From positions 54,132,400 through 54,196,399 of the forward strand of contig CM042092.1 in the NCBI GenBank assembly GCA_023512835.1: a DNA stretch of 64,000 bases, written 5' to 3'. This document shows positions 1 through 9,792 of the stretch, piece after piece (the first letter of the stretch is position 1; each line of letters starts with the position of its first letter). A model generated the notes under the pieces. The model had not been told where the DNA came from and made no database searches. It saw nothing but the letters and a program-made list of their open reading frames with translations. Source of the DNA: Taxillus chinensis (taxonomy: Eukaryota; Streptophyta; Magnoliopsida; Santalales; Loranthaceae). The position numbers and the translations under genes were made by a program.

Positions 1-410
1 AGGACACTCCTGCGGATGAGTTTATAATGTTGGTGAATGGGCGGTGGAACGTTCAACGTGTAGTAGTGTTTTGTTTGTGAGTTGTTCCTTGTGGTGGTGT
101 TTATGATGTGAGTTGCTCTGTGACCTATGTGATCTGTTAAACGTGTTAGTGATGGGCGTATATGTCTTATACTTGTCGTGACATGTGAATACTTGTGACA
201 TGTGTTAGGTGAGGAGAACAAGGGTTGTTTGTGAGATTAGAATATGTGTTTCCCTATCATGCTTTGTGTTGTATTGGGTCTGTGGGTACGTGCCTTCATG
301 TGTGTTATTGTGTGATATCTTCGATCGCAGGTATGTGAATGGTTGTGGGCGATGTGCATCAGCATGTGCATTATGGAAAGTGTATTGTCTTTTTGAGGAT
401 GACACGTCCT
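1..410. other. T/G-rich segment, origin not recognised
   Basis: The + strand is rich in short TGTG and GTGTT runs and has no convincing reading frame. It lies directly upstream of the last codons of a chromovirus integrase, where integrase or chromodomain coding sequence is expected, but no integrase motif is visible. It may be a duplicated piece of the element's T/G-rich 3' untranslated region or another insertion. I cannot tell which. Confidence 0.35.
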
Positions 411-485
411 ATGGAGGAAATATGGGAACGCGAATCCATGATGCGTGAGCAACACCCAAAGTTATTCGAGGACGAACAATCTTAA
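411..485 (+). pseudogene. C-terminal tail of chromovirus L integrase
   Basis: The last 24 codons before a TAA read MEEIWERESMMREQ...FEDEQS. They align with the C-terminus of the integrase of element F (24878-25524, minus), which ends ETWERESVMHEQ...FKDEQS. In plant chromodomain Ty3/gypsy elements this tail follows the chromodomain, which helps direct integration to chromatin. Everything upstream is missing or replaced by unrelated sequence, so this is a remnant. The stop is followed by 3' untranslated sequence, a polypurine tract and an LTR, which fixes the orientation as plus. Confidence 0.75.
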
Positions 486-734
486 GGGGGGGGAGGTGGC
501 TGTAGTGATGTGTTTTTTTTGTGGTTCATGCTTTGGTGTATTTGTATTTCTACTTGTAAACTGGTATTTTTATTGAGATGTGTTTTGAGATTGCAAAATG
601 TGTTTGAGATGTCCTGTTATGTTGTGTGATCCATTTGGGCGTTGTGGCTCGCTGTCTTGCAAATGGGCCGCATGTGTTTGTTTTCCTTGCATGTTGTTTC
701 TTTTCGAGGACGAAAAGTCTTAAGGGGGAGAGGA
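486..734 (+). other. 3' UTR and polypurine tract of L
   Basis: This is non-coding sequence between the integrase stop and the LTR. It matches, with divergence, the corresponding 3' UTR of element F (24597-24877, minus), including a shared stretch with CCATTTGGG and CGAGGACGAAAAG. It ends in the purine tract at 722-734 (AAGGGGGAGAGGA), which primes plus-strand DNA synthesis in LTR retrotransposons. Confidence 0.8.
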
Positions 735-1087
735 TGTAATGACCCGTGTTTTGGGTAGAACAAGCTGGAACGAAGATGAACAATACCCTGGGCGAACGCT
801 TGGGTCGAAAGGTGGAAGACCCGAAGATTTGGGTCGTAGGGTCGAAGACCGAGGGTCGAAGTTCGAAGGTTTGAGGGTCGAAAGTTAGATCTTCGAGACA
901 TATCTTCGAGGCCGCGTTTCCAGCTAATCTTCGAAGGAGTGTTTCTACGAGTCTTCGTGGCTTGGTTGTTAGAGAGTGTAATGAGCTCAAGTGGGAGCGT
1001 GTAGAGGCTGCGTGTGACAATGACCATGTTCGGATTGTGGGTATTTTGTCCTGTGTGGAAGCGGAGTGGTTAGTTCATGTTTTATTT

Positions 1088-1182
1088 ATCAAAACTACGT
1101 CGTTTTGATGGTGTGTTTCATTTATCAAAACTACGTCGTTTTGATGGTGGGATTTCATTTATCAAAACTACGTCGTTTTGAT
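1088..1182. promoter_or_regulatory. Three 22-bp ACGT-core palindromes in the L LTR
   Basis: Near-perfect inverted repeats ATCAAAACTACGTCGTTTTGAT lie at 1088-1109, 1124-1145 and 1161-1182, 36-37 bp apart and just upstream of the TATA box. The same motif occurs twice in each LTR of F and in G. ACGT is the core bound by plant bZIP factors. A role as a U3 enhancer is inferred from position and conservation. Confidence 0.6.
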
Positions 1183-1190
1183 AAGTGAGG

Positions 1191-1258
1191 TCTATATAAA
1201 GAGGAGCTCTCTTTATTTTAGGTTTAGGGTTTTTGTTGTCAGCCGCCGTAGCCGTCAC

Positions 1259-1289
<31 letters not shown>

Positions 1290-1302
1290 TTGAGAGAGAG
1301 AG
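1191..1302 (+). promoter_or_regulatory. Core promoter of L LTR: TATA box, telo-box, GA-rich leader
   Basis: TCTATATAAA at 1191-1200 is a good plant TATA box. A telo-box (GGTTTAGGGTTTT) lies at 1221-1233, and a GA microsatellite begins about 1259. The same order is seen in the LTRs of F and G. Transcription would start roughly 30 bp after the TATA box, placing the telo-box and GA repeat in the leader. Confidence 0.65.
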
Positions 1303-1770
1303 CTCCAGTTCGTGGTTGTCGTTGTCATTCCCGTGGTTGGACGGCATTAAGCGTGGAGGCAAGAGCGTGGAGGATCTTTGAGGTAGGGGTTCTGTCTTTC
1401 CTGGTCTGTTCCGGGGTTAGGCCCTGTGGATATTTTGTAAAGTTTCCATTGTTATTGCTACAATACTTATATGTAAATTCATATAGGTGTGATCTCCTAT
1501 ATGAATGTTGGCTTTCAATGGCATTTTGGTGTGATTCTGATGTTGGGTGGGCAGTGCATGTTAAATGTTTGATAAAATGCCTATGTGAATATGTTTGTAT
1601 GAATATGCCCAGTATGTGTTTGATAATATGCCAGTATGGCTAGAATTGTGAGTTGGTAAAGGTGTGCATGCCAAGTGTTTGTTTTTATGCCTGAGTGGTT
1701 GGGTTTGTATATTTGTGAATGTGTGCCTACTAAGTGTTTGGTTTTATGCCTGAGTGGTTATGTATCTTGT

Positions 1771-1953
1771 GTTTTGTGAAACCCGGTGGTTGTGGAAGCC
1801 CGGGACTGTTTTGTGAAACCCGGTGGTCGTGGAAGCCCGGGACTATTGTGAAACGCGGTGGCCGTGGAAGCCTGGGACTGTTTTGTGAAACCCGGTGGCC
1901 GTGGAAGCCCGGGACTGCTCTTGGAAACCCGGTGGGCCGTGGAAGCCCAGGAC
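1771..1953 (+). repeat. GC-rich tandem repeat in L LTR, about 5 x 36 bp
   Basis: Five degenerate units have the core GTGAAACCCGGTGG.CGTGG followed by AAGCCCGGGACT. They lie in the R/U5 half of the LTR. A different tandem repeat occupies the equivalent place in G and in F. Confidence 0.8.
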
Positions 1954-2489
1954 CGTTCATGTGCTAGCCTCGTGTGGTGTGGAAATAATTGTATTTGCTG
2001 ATATAGCTTGCCATTATATTTGTTGAAATAATTGTATCACGACACTGCACTTGTACACATGGCATGTAGATGCTAGGAGCATGGGATGGGTTGAGGAGAC
2101 ATGATCCCTACTGAGCTGTGGTTGCTCACCCCTCCTACTGTGTTTGGTTTTTCTACAGGGACCTACAGGCGTTAGGCGGGAACACCCAAGTTGGAGGCAG
2201 TTCTGTTTTGTGGCTTTGTTTATTATTATTTGAGTTTATTTGTTTTTGTGTGAGCTTTGTAACCCCAGTGGGAGGATATTGTAATGAGGAGTTTTATGTA
2301 ATAAAAGCATGTTTGGGCACTCTTGTATGTTTGGACTTAATTAAAATATGGTTTTTGTCTCTCTAAATATAAAATGTGAAGTGTATGGTATCCTGTGTGA
2401 GCATATTGTATTCTATCCCCTTTATCCAAACTCGGGTAAAGGGAAGGTCACGTTCCGGTCTCCTCGGGTTGGAAATCCGGGGCGTGACA

Positions 2490-3372
2490 TCATACTCATT
2501 TCATATTCACTTTTTATTAGATGAGAGAAGTCTTCACATTGCTTTTTGTCCCTTGATCCGAATATGATGTCATCCACATAGATTTGGACTATCAAGGGTG
2601 ATCCTTTTCCTTCCTTGAGAAACAGTGTGGGGTCAATCTTACCTTTTTTGAACTTGTTTTTGATCAGAAATTCTGACAGTGTTTCATACCAAGCTCTGGG
2701 AGCTTGTTTTAGTCCATAAAGAGCCTTTTTCAGTTTGTATACCTTATGCTCTTGGTTTGGCTCTAGAAATTCGGGTGGTTGTTCAACATAGACTTCTTCT
2801 TGGAGGTTTCCATTCAAGAAAGCACTCTTGACATCCATCTGATAAACTTTGAAGTCCTTGAATGCTGCATATGCTAAGAACATGCGAATGGCCTCCAGTC
2901 TAGCAACTGGTGCAAAGGTTTCATCATAGTCGATTCCTTCTTCTTGTATGTATCCTTTTGCAACTAGTCTAGCCTTGTTTCTGATTACAACACCATCAGC
3001 ATCAAGTTTGTTTCTGTAAATCCATTTCACGCCAATGACTTGCTGTGATCTAGGCCTGTTGACCAACTCCCATACTTCCTGTCCTTTGAACTGATTTAAT
3101 TCTTCTTGCATTGCATCAATCCAATGGTGATCCAGAACTGCGTCATTTACTGATTTTGGCTCCACTTGTGATAGGAAACACATATATAGGTTTTCATGAA
3201 GTGTGTCAGCCCTTGTTTTAACTCGTGCAGTAGGATCTCCAATTATCAGTTCAGAAGGATGGTCTTTTAACTTTCTTCTTGCCTTTGGAAGGTCTTCTCT
3301 TTCTTCATGATGAATGCCTAATTGCTCAATGTCAGGTTCTTGGGCTGGTAGAAGTGGCAGAGTCTGAACAGG
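2490..3372 (-). pseudogene. pol: Copia reverse transcriptase of A, truncated by L
   Basis: This frame holds the copia reverse transcriptase. It begins with the linker ending [20 protein letters not shown], then [47 protein letters not shown] and [13 protein letters not shown]. The catalytic YVDDIIFGS box is intact. Coding breaks at EYEMSMM, where the L LTR starts, so the thumb, connection and RNase H are lost from this copy. The segment is in the same frame as the preceding integrase fragment, from which it is separated by one in-frame stop (3373-3375). The family makes cDNA from the element RNA inside cytoplasmic virus-like particles. Confidence 0.9.
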
Positions 3373-3956
3373 TTAAATGTTAGAGTCATGATTTTCTGTT
3401 GATTTTTGACTTGGTTCCGCAACAACCGGTTCAGCTCTTTGTTCATCAGGTTCAGGTACATCTTCCATAGTTTCTGTTGTTGTGGGCTTATCTGTGTCCT
3501 GATCTTCTACAATGACAATGTCCTGCATTTCATTTACATTTGGATCTCCTTTCTGCATTCCATGGTTAGTCTCATCAAAAGAAACATGAATAGACTCCTC
3601 AACAACTTTGGTTCTTCTATTAAATACACGATAAGCCTTGCTAGTCATGGAGTATCCAACAAGATATCCATCATCCGATTTGGCATCAAACTTGTTCAAG
3701 TAATCTTTGCCATTGTTCAGAATGTAGCAAGTGCACCCGAAGATCCTTAGGTGATGTTTGGTCTCCTTCCCTTCCATAACTCATAGGGTGTTTTCATGGC
3801 TCATTTGTTAATTAGAGTTCTATTTTGTACATAACAAGCAGTGGCAACAGCTTCAGCCCATAGGGATTTTGGGAACTGAGCTCCTGTCAACATGGTTCTA
3901 GCTGCTTCAACTAATGTTCGATTCTTTCTTTCAGCTACTCTATTTTGTTGTGGAGT
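3373..3956 (-). pseudogene. pol: Integrase C-terminal half and linker of A
   Basis: This continues the integrase after the stop at 3957-3959. It carries the QQNRVAERKNRTLVEAA region with the third catalytic acidic residue (Glu of AERKN), then SLWAEAVATACYVQNRTLINK and the IFGCTCYILNNGKDYLNKFD region. The latter is the copia-specific C-terminal module ending VEESIHVSFDE. Damage includes an in-frame TGA at 3801-3803, a frameshift near 3770 and a terminal stop at 3373-3375. The last ~130 codons are an acidic, low-complexity linker to the reverse transcriptase, as usual for copia pol. Confidence 0.85.
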
Positions 3957-4895
3957 TCATGGTGCTAAGACATTGTGCTGAATACCATGTTCAGTACAAA
4001 ACTCTAACATATCAGAAAATTCAAATTCCTTGCCATGATCGCTACGAATGTACTTAATAGAGAGACTTTTGACATTAGTGACCCAATTGAAGAGTTCAAC
4101 AAGATTCTCAAAAGTTTCAGTTTTGTTTTTGAGAAACATGACCCATGTGTATCTGGTATAGTCATCTACTACTGCAAGAAAGTATCGTGCACCAGATAAG
4201 GAAGACACATTTATTGGTCCACATAGATCCATGTGCAGAAGTTCAAGTGGTTGTGTGATTGAGGTTTTATTTATACTCTTAAAAGAATGTTTAACCTGCT
4301 TACCCAACTGACAGTCCCTGCAAGGGTGTTCTTTCTCATAAATATGCTTGGGTAAGCCCTCAACCAATTCCAGAGATGCCAATTTAGACATAGTTTTAAA
4401 GTTTAAATGGCCAAATCTCTTATGCCACAACCAACTAATATCAGGTGAAGCTTTGGACAGAAAACAAATTCGTTCATCAGATTGAACATTGCCAAAGACC
4501 AACTTGTAGACATTGCCTTGTCTATGTCCATTTAGCTTCACTTGTTTGGAGAGGGAATCCATAACTGTGCAGGTGTGTTTAGTGAACAACACTTGATAAC
4601 CTTTGTCACACAATTGACTTATGCTCAACAGGTTATGTTTAAGACCTTGGACAACAGATACATTCTGAATGGACACAAAACCATTAGAGAGAGTACCCTT
4701 ACCAACAATCTTACCCTTTTTATTGTCCCCGAAAGTGACAGATGAAGCTGCAACCTCCCTTACCTCACTCAATAGAGAGGCATCATCTGTCATGTGCACA
4801 GAGTAGGCACTGTCAAGATACCACTGGCTGGGATTGATCTTTTGTTTCCGGTAGCTACTTTCAGCTTCAGGTACCTGTTCCTGCACATAGAGCAA
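3957..4895 (-). pseudogene. pol: Protease, GAG-pre-integrase and integrase core of A
   Basis: The frame opens immediately after the gag stop. The aspartic protease site reads YLDSAYSVHMT, so the usual D-S-G is D-S-A here, probably inactivating. The GAG-pre-integrase zinc module is well kept: WHKRFGHLNF and CRDCQLGKQVKHSF. The integrase core shows LLHMDLCGPINVSSLSG with the first Asp and IRSDHGKEFEFSDM with the second Asp. A TGA at 3957-3959 ends the open stretch just before the Glu of the catalytic triad. Gag and pol share one frame and are separated by a single TAG. Confidence 0.9.
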
Positions 4896-5867
4896 CTAAG
4901 TCTTGGGGGCCCAATTAAGATTGGGCTTTGGGTAAGTGAAAGCTGCAGGTGGCAATTTAAGTTTCCAATAAGAAAGGGCAGATTTAACTTTCCATGCTAA
5001 TCTTGGTGATCCTTCATTAGAGTTATTAGCAGGATTAGCCTTTAGATCTTCAGCACATTTTCCTTCCTTATTGTTATCTTTGGCAGCTTTAATAGGCACA
5101 GGTTTGACAGTTTTCTTCACAGGTTTGATTTTTAAGTCTTTTGAAGGAATAGCCTGTGTATGCCTGGTATGTTTCTTCCTATCAGAGTTGCTGTGGCATT
5201 GCAGATTGTTAGTGAAATTAAGCTGTTTAAGATTTACCCTGATTTCAGTGGCAATCTCCTTCCTAAGATACTCAAAGTAGAATCTGCACTGATAGGAGAG
5301 GTGTCCAATTTCACAGCAGATGGGGCATGTGATAGATTTCGGTTGAACATCCTGTTTCAAGGGTTTTTCTGAAGTGTTAAGAGGTTTCCTAGGTTTTCTC
5401 ACAAATCCTAGACCATTCTTAACTCTTCCATTAGAGACAAACTTAAGTTGGAATGCAGCAGCCTTGCTGGATGAACCAGTCTCAAAAGTAGTTGTGTTTC
5501 TAATTGGTTTTGTCTCTAAGATAACTACACCCTTACCCTTGCATTGGGATGTAGAGGACAGGTTGACTGAAGGTTCAGCTTTCAGTTCTTTCATTACAAC
5601 TACTGCATCATTGTCCTTAGATGCAATGGTACCCAAGTCTTTGAATTCGGGTGTTACTGGCTTGGGTGAACTAGTAACAGCCATTGATACCTCCTTTCCA
5701 CAATCAACGAGCACACTGCCAGCAGGAACAAAGCCAGCAAGACACTTGGTCTGAACAGGGTAGGTCTGGGCCTTGGCTATTTGGTCTTCAGAGAAACCTA
5801 GACCTAAGGCTAGACCTTTAACATCTGGAGTAGTCCTAAAGTGGGCAGCAATCTCAGCAGAGTCTTG
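4896..5867 (-). pseudogene. gag: C-terminal part of gag of A
   Basis: This holds the last ~320 codons of a copia gag, ending NWAPKT-stop (TAG at 4896-4898) in frame with pol. The visible motif is a CCHC knuckle, CPICCEIGHLSYQC, matching the second knuckle of B's gag (CSICREIGHYHYEC). The upstream stretch around VLVDCGKEVSM matches VYDCGREV in B. The N-terminal gag domain and first knuckle are missing because a deletion joins this region at about 5867/5868 to the first 125 bp of the LTR. The region is basic and low in complexity, as expected for the RNA-binding tail. Confidence 0.85.
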
Positions 5868-5992
5868 TCAATACGTCCTGTGACAGTTTCACTTCTACGA
5901 CCTTCGACTCTCTGACCCTACGACCGTCGGTTCTTCGAGTCTCCGGACTTAGACTATTTGTGGCAGCTTCATCAAATCCTATATTTCCAACA
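5868..5992 (-). mobile_element. 125-bp stub of the A 5' LTR
   Basis: On the minus strand it starts TGTTGGAAATATAGGATTTG and continues through GGAGACTCGAAG...GTCGTAGGGTC...CTGTCACAGGAC. This matches the first ~120 bp of the C LTR (61762 onward) and the D LTR (37816 downward). Similarity stops at ATTGA, where gag begins. The rest of the LTR, the PBS and the gag N-terminus are deleted. Confidence 0.85.
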
Positions 5993-7953
5993 GTAACGAT
6001 CCTTAAGCTTGCGGAATTGCTAACAGATGGGAGGAAGGTGTCAGCCACGGATGGAGAGGTCGAAGGAGGAGCCGCACTGGAGGAGCTGGGTTGAGAGAAG
6101 CGACTTCGTTTGGGGATAGTAACTCCTGGAAGCAATGAAGATGCAGGCCGCTTCTCAGCACGAGCTGAGGAAGGTGCAGAAGGATTAGATGACACTCTCT
6201 CCCCCGTTTTGGCAGATCGCCGAGGTGCGGTAGGAGGATGAGCCATCGTGTGCGCCAAATCCGCAAAGGAGGTAGACAGAGAATGCACGGATGAGGCGAC
6301 GAGATCCATCTTCTATGCAATGGAAGTGGAAGAGTCAGTCAAGGCAGAGAGGAGTTGGGCGCCTAGAGCATCAACCTTAGCGGCGATGGCGGAAATTTGG
6401 GCGCTCTGGGCTTGGGCGTGGTGGTCCAGCTGGGCGGAGAGCACAACATCAGAGTAGACCATGCCAAACGAGGCACGTCCAAGTGCCAACTCTAGGGCTT
6501 TAGTGGAGCCCCCCGCATAAAGAGGTGTAGGACTGCGCTGGGAAGAGGAGTCAGCAGGAGTGGATGGAGCATCAGCAGTAACAGAAGGGGTATCCAGAGT
6601 AGCAGAACTGCTTTGACCAGAGAGGTCAACAACGGGGATGGCTACCGCAGGAGAGGCGGGCCTAGCCTTAGCAGGGGAAGGAACCTGTGCATCATGGGCA
6701 AGTTCGGAGGTAACAGCAAATGGAACGTCCGAAATGTTAACCAGTATAAGGAAACCGTGGTCTAGGTTCCAGATGATCATTTCCTCAAGGGTCTTGGTAT
6801 GACGAGCGTAATACACCTTGAGGTCGTCGTCAGGGATGGAGGCGGTGCAGGCCAGGCTAAAACGGAACTAGAGGTCCGTTAAGGTGTTGGCGGGGAGATG
6901 GTCAAGGTAGTCCCGGGGTTGAGGAAGTGGAGGCAAGGGAGCTTCCGGAGGAGAGTCCGAGATATCAGCCATTACCGTAGCAACAACAGCATCAATAGTG
7001 GCAGCGCCAGCGGAAGTTTCGGGTGTGGGGACATCAGCAGCAGAAGGTGCTGGAGAAACAACCTGAGGTAAACTTGGCTGAAATGGCCCCGCATCCTCGA
7101 ATGGGTCGGCACGGTCGCTATGCTGGGAGGCTCGAGAGATGGAGGGTGCAGCTACGGACCGAATCCGCAAGGACCGGTGAGGAGAGCTGACTTCGAGGGC
7201 AAGGCTGTCGGTTGGGTCACCAACCGAACTGCCCTGTTGTTCCGAGGTGGGAAGGAGGCGGAGAGCAGCAGATGGCCGGTGTGCCGTCATGTTCCCATCA
7301 GGTGTAAGATGGTGGAGATAGTAAGTGTGGGGGAAAGGGATAGTGCCATGTTCGTTGAAATGGGACGGATGCAGATGCCTGAAGACGATGATGAGAATCC
7401 ACTCGAAAGATTGGTTCTTTGGTCCGTTCTTCAACAATCGGAACAAGAATGTCCCCCAGTCCATCGGGAGACCCTCAATGACTCCGTACATGGCGAAGAG
7501 GAGGTCATATGGAACGAAGTCCAAAGCGGTTGTGCGATCCAGTAGACACCGGCTCAGAATGGTTGCCATACACTGGTAGCGACCTTGGAAGGACTTCACC
7601 TTGTATTCCTTCCCCTAATATGTGCAGCCTATGGAAGCTGCCATCGATTTTGGGTCTGGGCGCTGATGATCACTGGGGGGTAGATTGAGAGCAGCAAGGA
7701 GGACGTTGGGGGTGATGACTATGGATTCACCCCGGACATTGGAAAGGATGGAATTGGTGGTCCAGCGGACCCACTGGTAGAACTCAGAAATGTCGTCGAT
7801 AAGGAGATCGACAGGACTTGAGACCAGGTTCAGAATGTGGGAGGCTTCCAGGAGTGGGCGTAGGTCCAGAAACAATGCCAGAGGATTGGAGACAGCGTTC
7901 CAATCGACCAGATGGCCGGGATTAACGCCGGAAAGAGAGGTTTTGGGTGCCAT
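5993..7953 (-). pseudogene. ORF3 of Copia-I element E, N-terminal two thirds
   Basis: This is one continuous frame with three in-frame stops (7615-7617, 6868-6870, 6313-6315). I place the start at 7953 (MAPKTSLSG), not 7968, by alignment with B's MASQALYG; both continue PGHLVDW. The N-terminal ~230 residues form a conserved block: VRGESIVITPNVLLAALNLP, KSFQGRYQCMATILS, DFVPYDLLFAMYG, LPMDWGTFLFRLLKN, VFRHLHP. They recall the plant transposon-associated domain family that Pfam lists as a putative plant transposon protein (my inference). A Ser/Pro/Ala-rich linker follows, with RRSAKTGE and PKRSRFSQ. The Ulp1-like C-terminus seen in B would follow but is separated by the A insertion at 5992. Confidence 0.8.
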
Positions 7954-8085
7954 TTGAGGGGAATGCAAAGAGGGGAAAGGAGGCTAGGTCTTTGGAGATT
8001 GAAAGAGCGACGAGGGTTTAAGGATTTGGAAAATGTAAACTTGCGCTACGCATAAATGTCCAGTATATATATAAGACCGAGTCCT
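7954..8085 (-). promoter_or_regulatory. Putative internal promoter of E ORF3
   Basis: On the minus strand a TATA run (TCTTATATATATACTGG, about 8063-8075) is followed by a telo-box-like CCTTAAACCCTCG (8011-8023). A pyrimidine-rich leader then runs to the ATG at 7953, about 120 bp from the TATA box. B and D show the same order of signals in front of ORF3. Confidence 0.55.
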
Positions 8086-9030
8086 TGGTTGTCAACAGGT
8101 CTAGGGATTAAGCGAGATGAATAGTGAACTGCTTGATAGGCTGATGTCATTAGTCTTGATAGTGGGGCACCTCCCAATTCAGAGATGACGTGGAGGTAGC
8201 AGAACCAAGTATTTATGACAGCTGTTTGCCTTCTTTCGGAAGATTCTTTGTCTCGAGACTTGCATTTTAAATAGACCATCATTATTCCTCCTCAAAAACA
8301 TGAGATATAAAATAAGACGTTGTTTATCGCGATTTGTGAGTTCCAAGAGTCCAAAGGAAAGAACCGACGATTATCCGGATTAAAAGATATCCGAGGTAAG
8401 AACATCCGGATGGAAAGCAGACCGTGTCCGGAGAAACAGAGTGTTGTAAGAGAGAAGTAGGTTCCTTTGCTGTCTTGAAGTCGAAGAGAAGAGAAGTACC
8501 ACAATACTTCAAATCTGAGACTTTAAACAAGATATATCGGTGGAATTACAAAGAGAATCTGAACCTGTAGCTTCACAAAGATAAACTAAAAGAACAAGAA
8601 GCTTTATAGGTTGGGATTAGTACGGATATGAACAAATAGTCTATTGAAGAACAACATAATCCGAACTAATGAGAAACAGAACTTATGCATTAAAATGGAA
8701 TGCAATAGACACATATAGACGAGTGAGTGATCATTTTTACTGAATCAAGGCATATGTTAGATAAGAAACATATAAGTTCATATTGGTCAACATAACGAAA
8801 CTGTCCTGCTGAACGACGTAGCTAAGATTAATTAAAAATTATGTGATTTATCCAAATTAAGATTCATGAGTGAGAATGGATAAAAGAACATATGTCAATA
8901 GCAAGCAAATGATTATCCGATTAAGATGCATAGTTGAAGAAAGAAAAACATCCAAGCATGCCACAACTCTGATTCAACAATGCATGCCCAGTCAGATCCA
9001 GAAGTGAGAGTTTAGAGAGAGGAGCATCTG
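8086..9030 (-). other. pol-ORF3 spacer of E, no gene seen
   Basis: A/T-rich sequence homologous to the B spacer at about 17540-18480; for example the minus strand near 8280 reads CCATCATTATTCCTCCTCAAAAA in B's reverse sense. No open frame with recognisable content. It ends at the G LTR. Confidence 0.7.
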
Positions 9031-9792
9031 TGTCACGCCCGAATTTCCAACCTGAGGAAATCGGTACATGACTCCCCTTTACCCACCCAGTAGGCAATGG
9101 GTTGGGATAAAATAACTCTACACAGGGCTCAAACTCCCACTGTAGATATTCAGAAAGACCAAATCATGTATCTTTATTCAAATTAAAACATAAAAATCAA
9201 TTACAAACCAGACAATAGGTGTTTACAAACCAAACATGCCTTTATTACAATTAAATTTTCCCTTACAATATCTCCCCACTGGGGTTCCAAAGGTCCCACA
9301 AAGATAACCATAAAATAATATTAAACAAAGCAATAAAGTAGAACTGTCTTCCACCTTGGTGTTCCCACCTAACGCTTGTAGGTTCCTGAAAAGTAAATAA
9401 AACACAACAGGAGGGGTGAGCAACCATAGCTCAGTAGGGATCATGTCTCCCCAACCCATCCCATGCTCCTAACATCTACATGTTGATGTGCACGAGTGCA
9501 GTGTCGTGGCAATACTATACAGCCAGGCCATAATCAACATTTATACACAAACAAGCCACATCAACAGGTACAACCATTACCACAGCCACACAGGCTCCAT
9601 AACCAGCCACGAGCTTCCACAGCCACCGGGCTCCATAACCCGCCACGGGTTTCCATAGCCACCGGGCTCCATAACCGGCCACGGGCTTCCACAGCCACGG
9701 GCTCCATAACCGGCCACGGGCTTCCACAGCCACCGGGCTCCATAACCAGCCTCCAAGGCTCCAGCCACACAGGCATACAATTAAACACATAG
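9031..9792 (-). mobile_element. LTR of chromovirus G, first part
   Basis: It starts TGTCACGCCCGAATTTCC, the terminal sequence of the chromovirus LTRs in inverted orientation, and runs to the insertion point of B. The B target duplication CATAG is at 9788-9792, and the LTR resumes at 34627. It is a different subfamily from F, with lower identity and a different tandem repeat. Confidence 0.85.
9588..9770 (-). repeat. GC-rich tandem repeat in G LTR
   Basis: About five or six degenerate units of ~33-36 bp built around CCACAGCCACCGGG and CTCCATAACCGGCCACGGG. They occupy the same relative position as the L repeat and the F repeat but have another unit sequence. Confidence 0.75.

Larger units (their letters stand above)
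735..2489 (+). mobile_element. 3' LTR of chromovirus L
   Basis: This 1755-bp LTR begins TGTAATGACCCGTGT, directly after the polypurine tract, and ends GGGGCGTGACA. Both ends match the inverted ends of the F and G LTRs (TGTCACGCC...GGGTCATTACA). It contains three ACGT-core palindromes, a TATA box, a telo-box, a GA microsatellite and a GC-rich tandem repeat. Its right end falls inside the reverse transcriptase of copia element A, so L inserted into A. The 5-bp flank TCATA (2490-2494) is the expected TSD, but its partner lies outside the window. Confidence 0.9.
2490..5992 (-). mobile_element. Copia-II element A, internally deleted, 3' side cut by L
   Basis: Read on the minus strand from 5992, A shows an LTR stub starting TGTTGGAAATATAGG, then mid-gag to gag end, protease, integrase and reverse transcriptase up to 2490, where the L LTR begins. 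RNase H, the third ORF and the 3' LTR must lie left of the window. The LTR stub matches the starts of the C and D LTRs, which assigns A to Copia-II. A lies inside the third ORF of element E. Confidence 0.85.
5993..9030 (-). mobile_element. Copia-I element E, third-ORF region only
   Basis: The minus strand from 9030 downward parallels B from about 17540 to 20570: the pol-ORF3 spacer, a promoter-like segment, and the first two thirds of ORF3. It is cut at 5992/5993 by insertion of A, and at 9030/9031 by the G LTR, whose presumed TSD is ATCTG (9026-9030). The remaining parts of E are outside the window or deleted. Confidence 0.8.

Noticed and set aside
1730..1967. Pro/Gly-rich collagen-like frames (also 9496-9830)
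   Set aside because: They coincide with GC-rich tandem repeats in the L and G LTRs.
7120..7579. Plus-strand frames opposite ORF3 of E
   Set aside because: Antisense shadows; the minus strand has conserved protein similarity to B and D.
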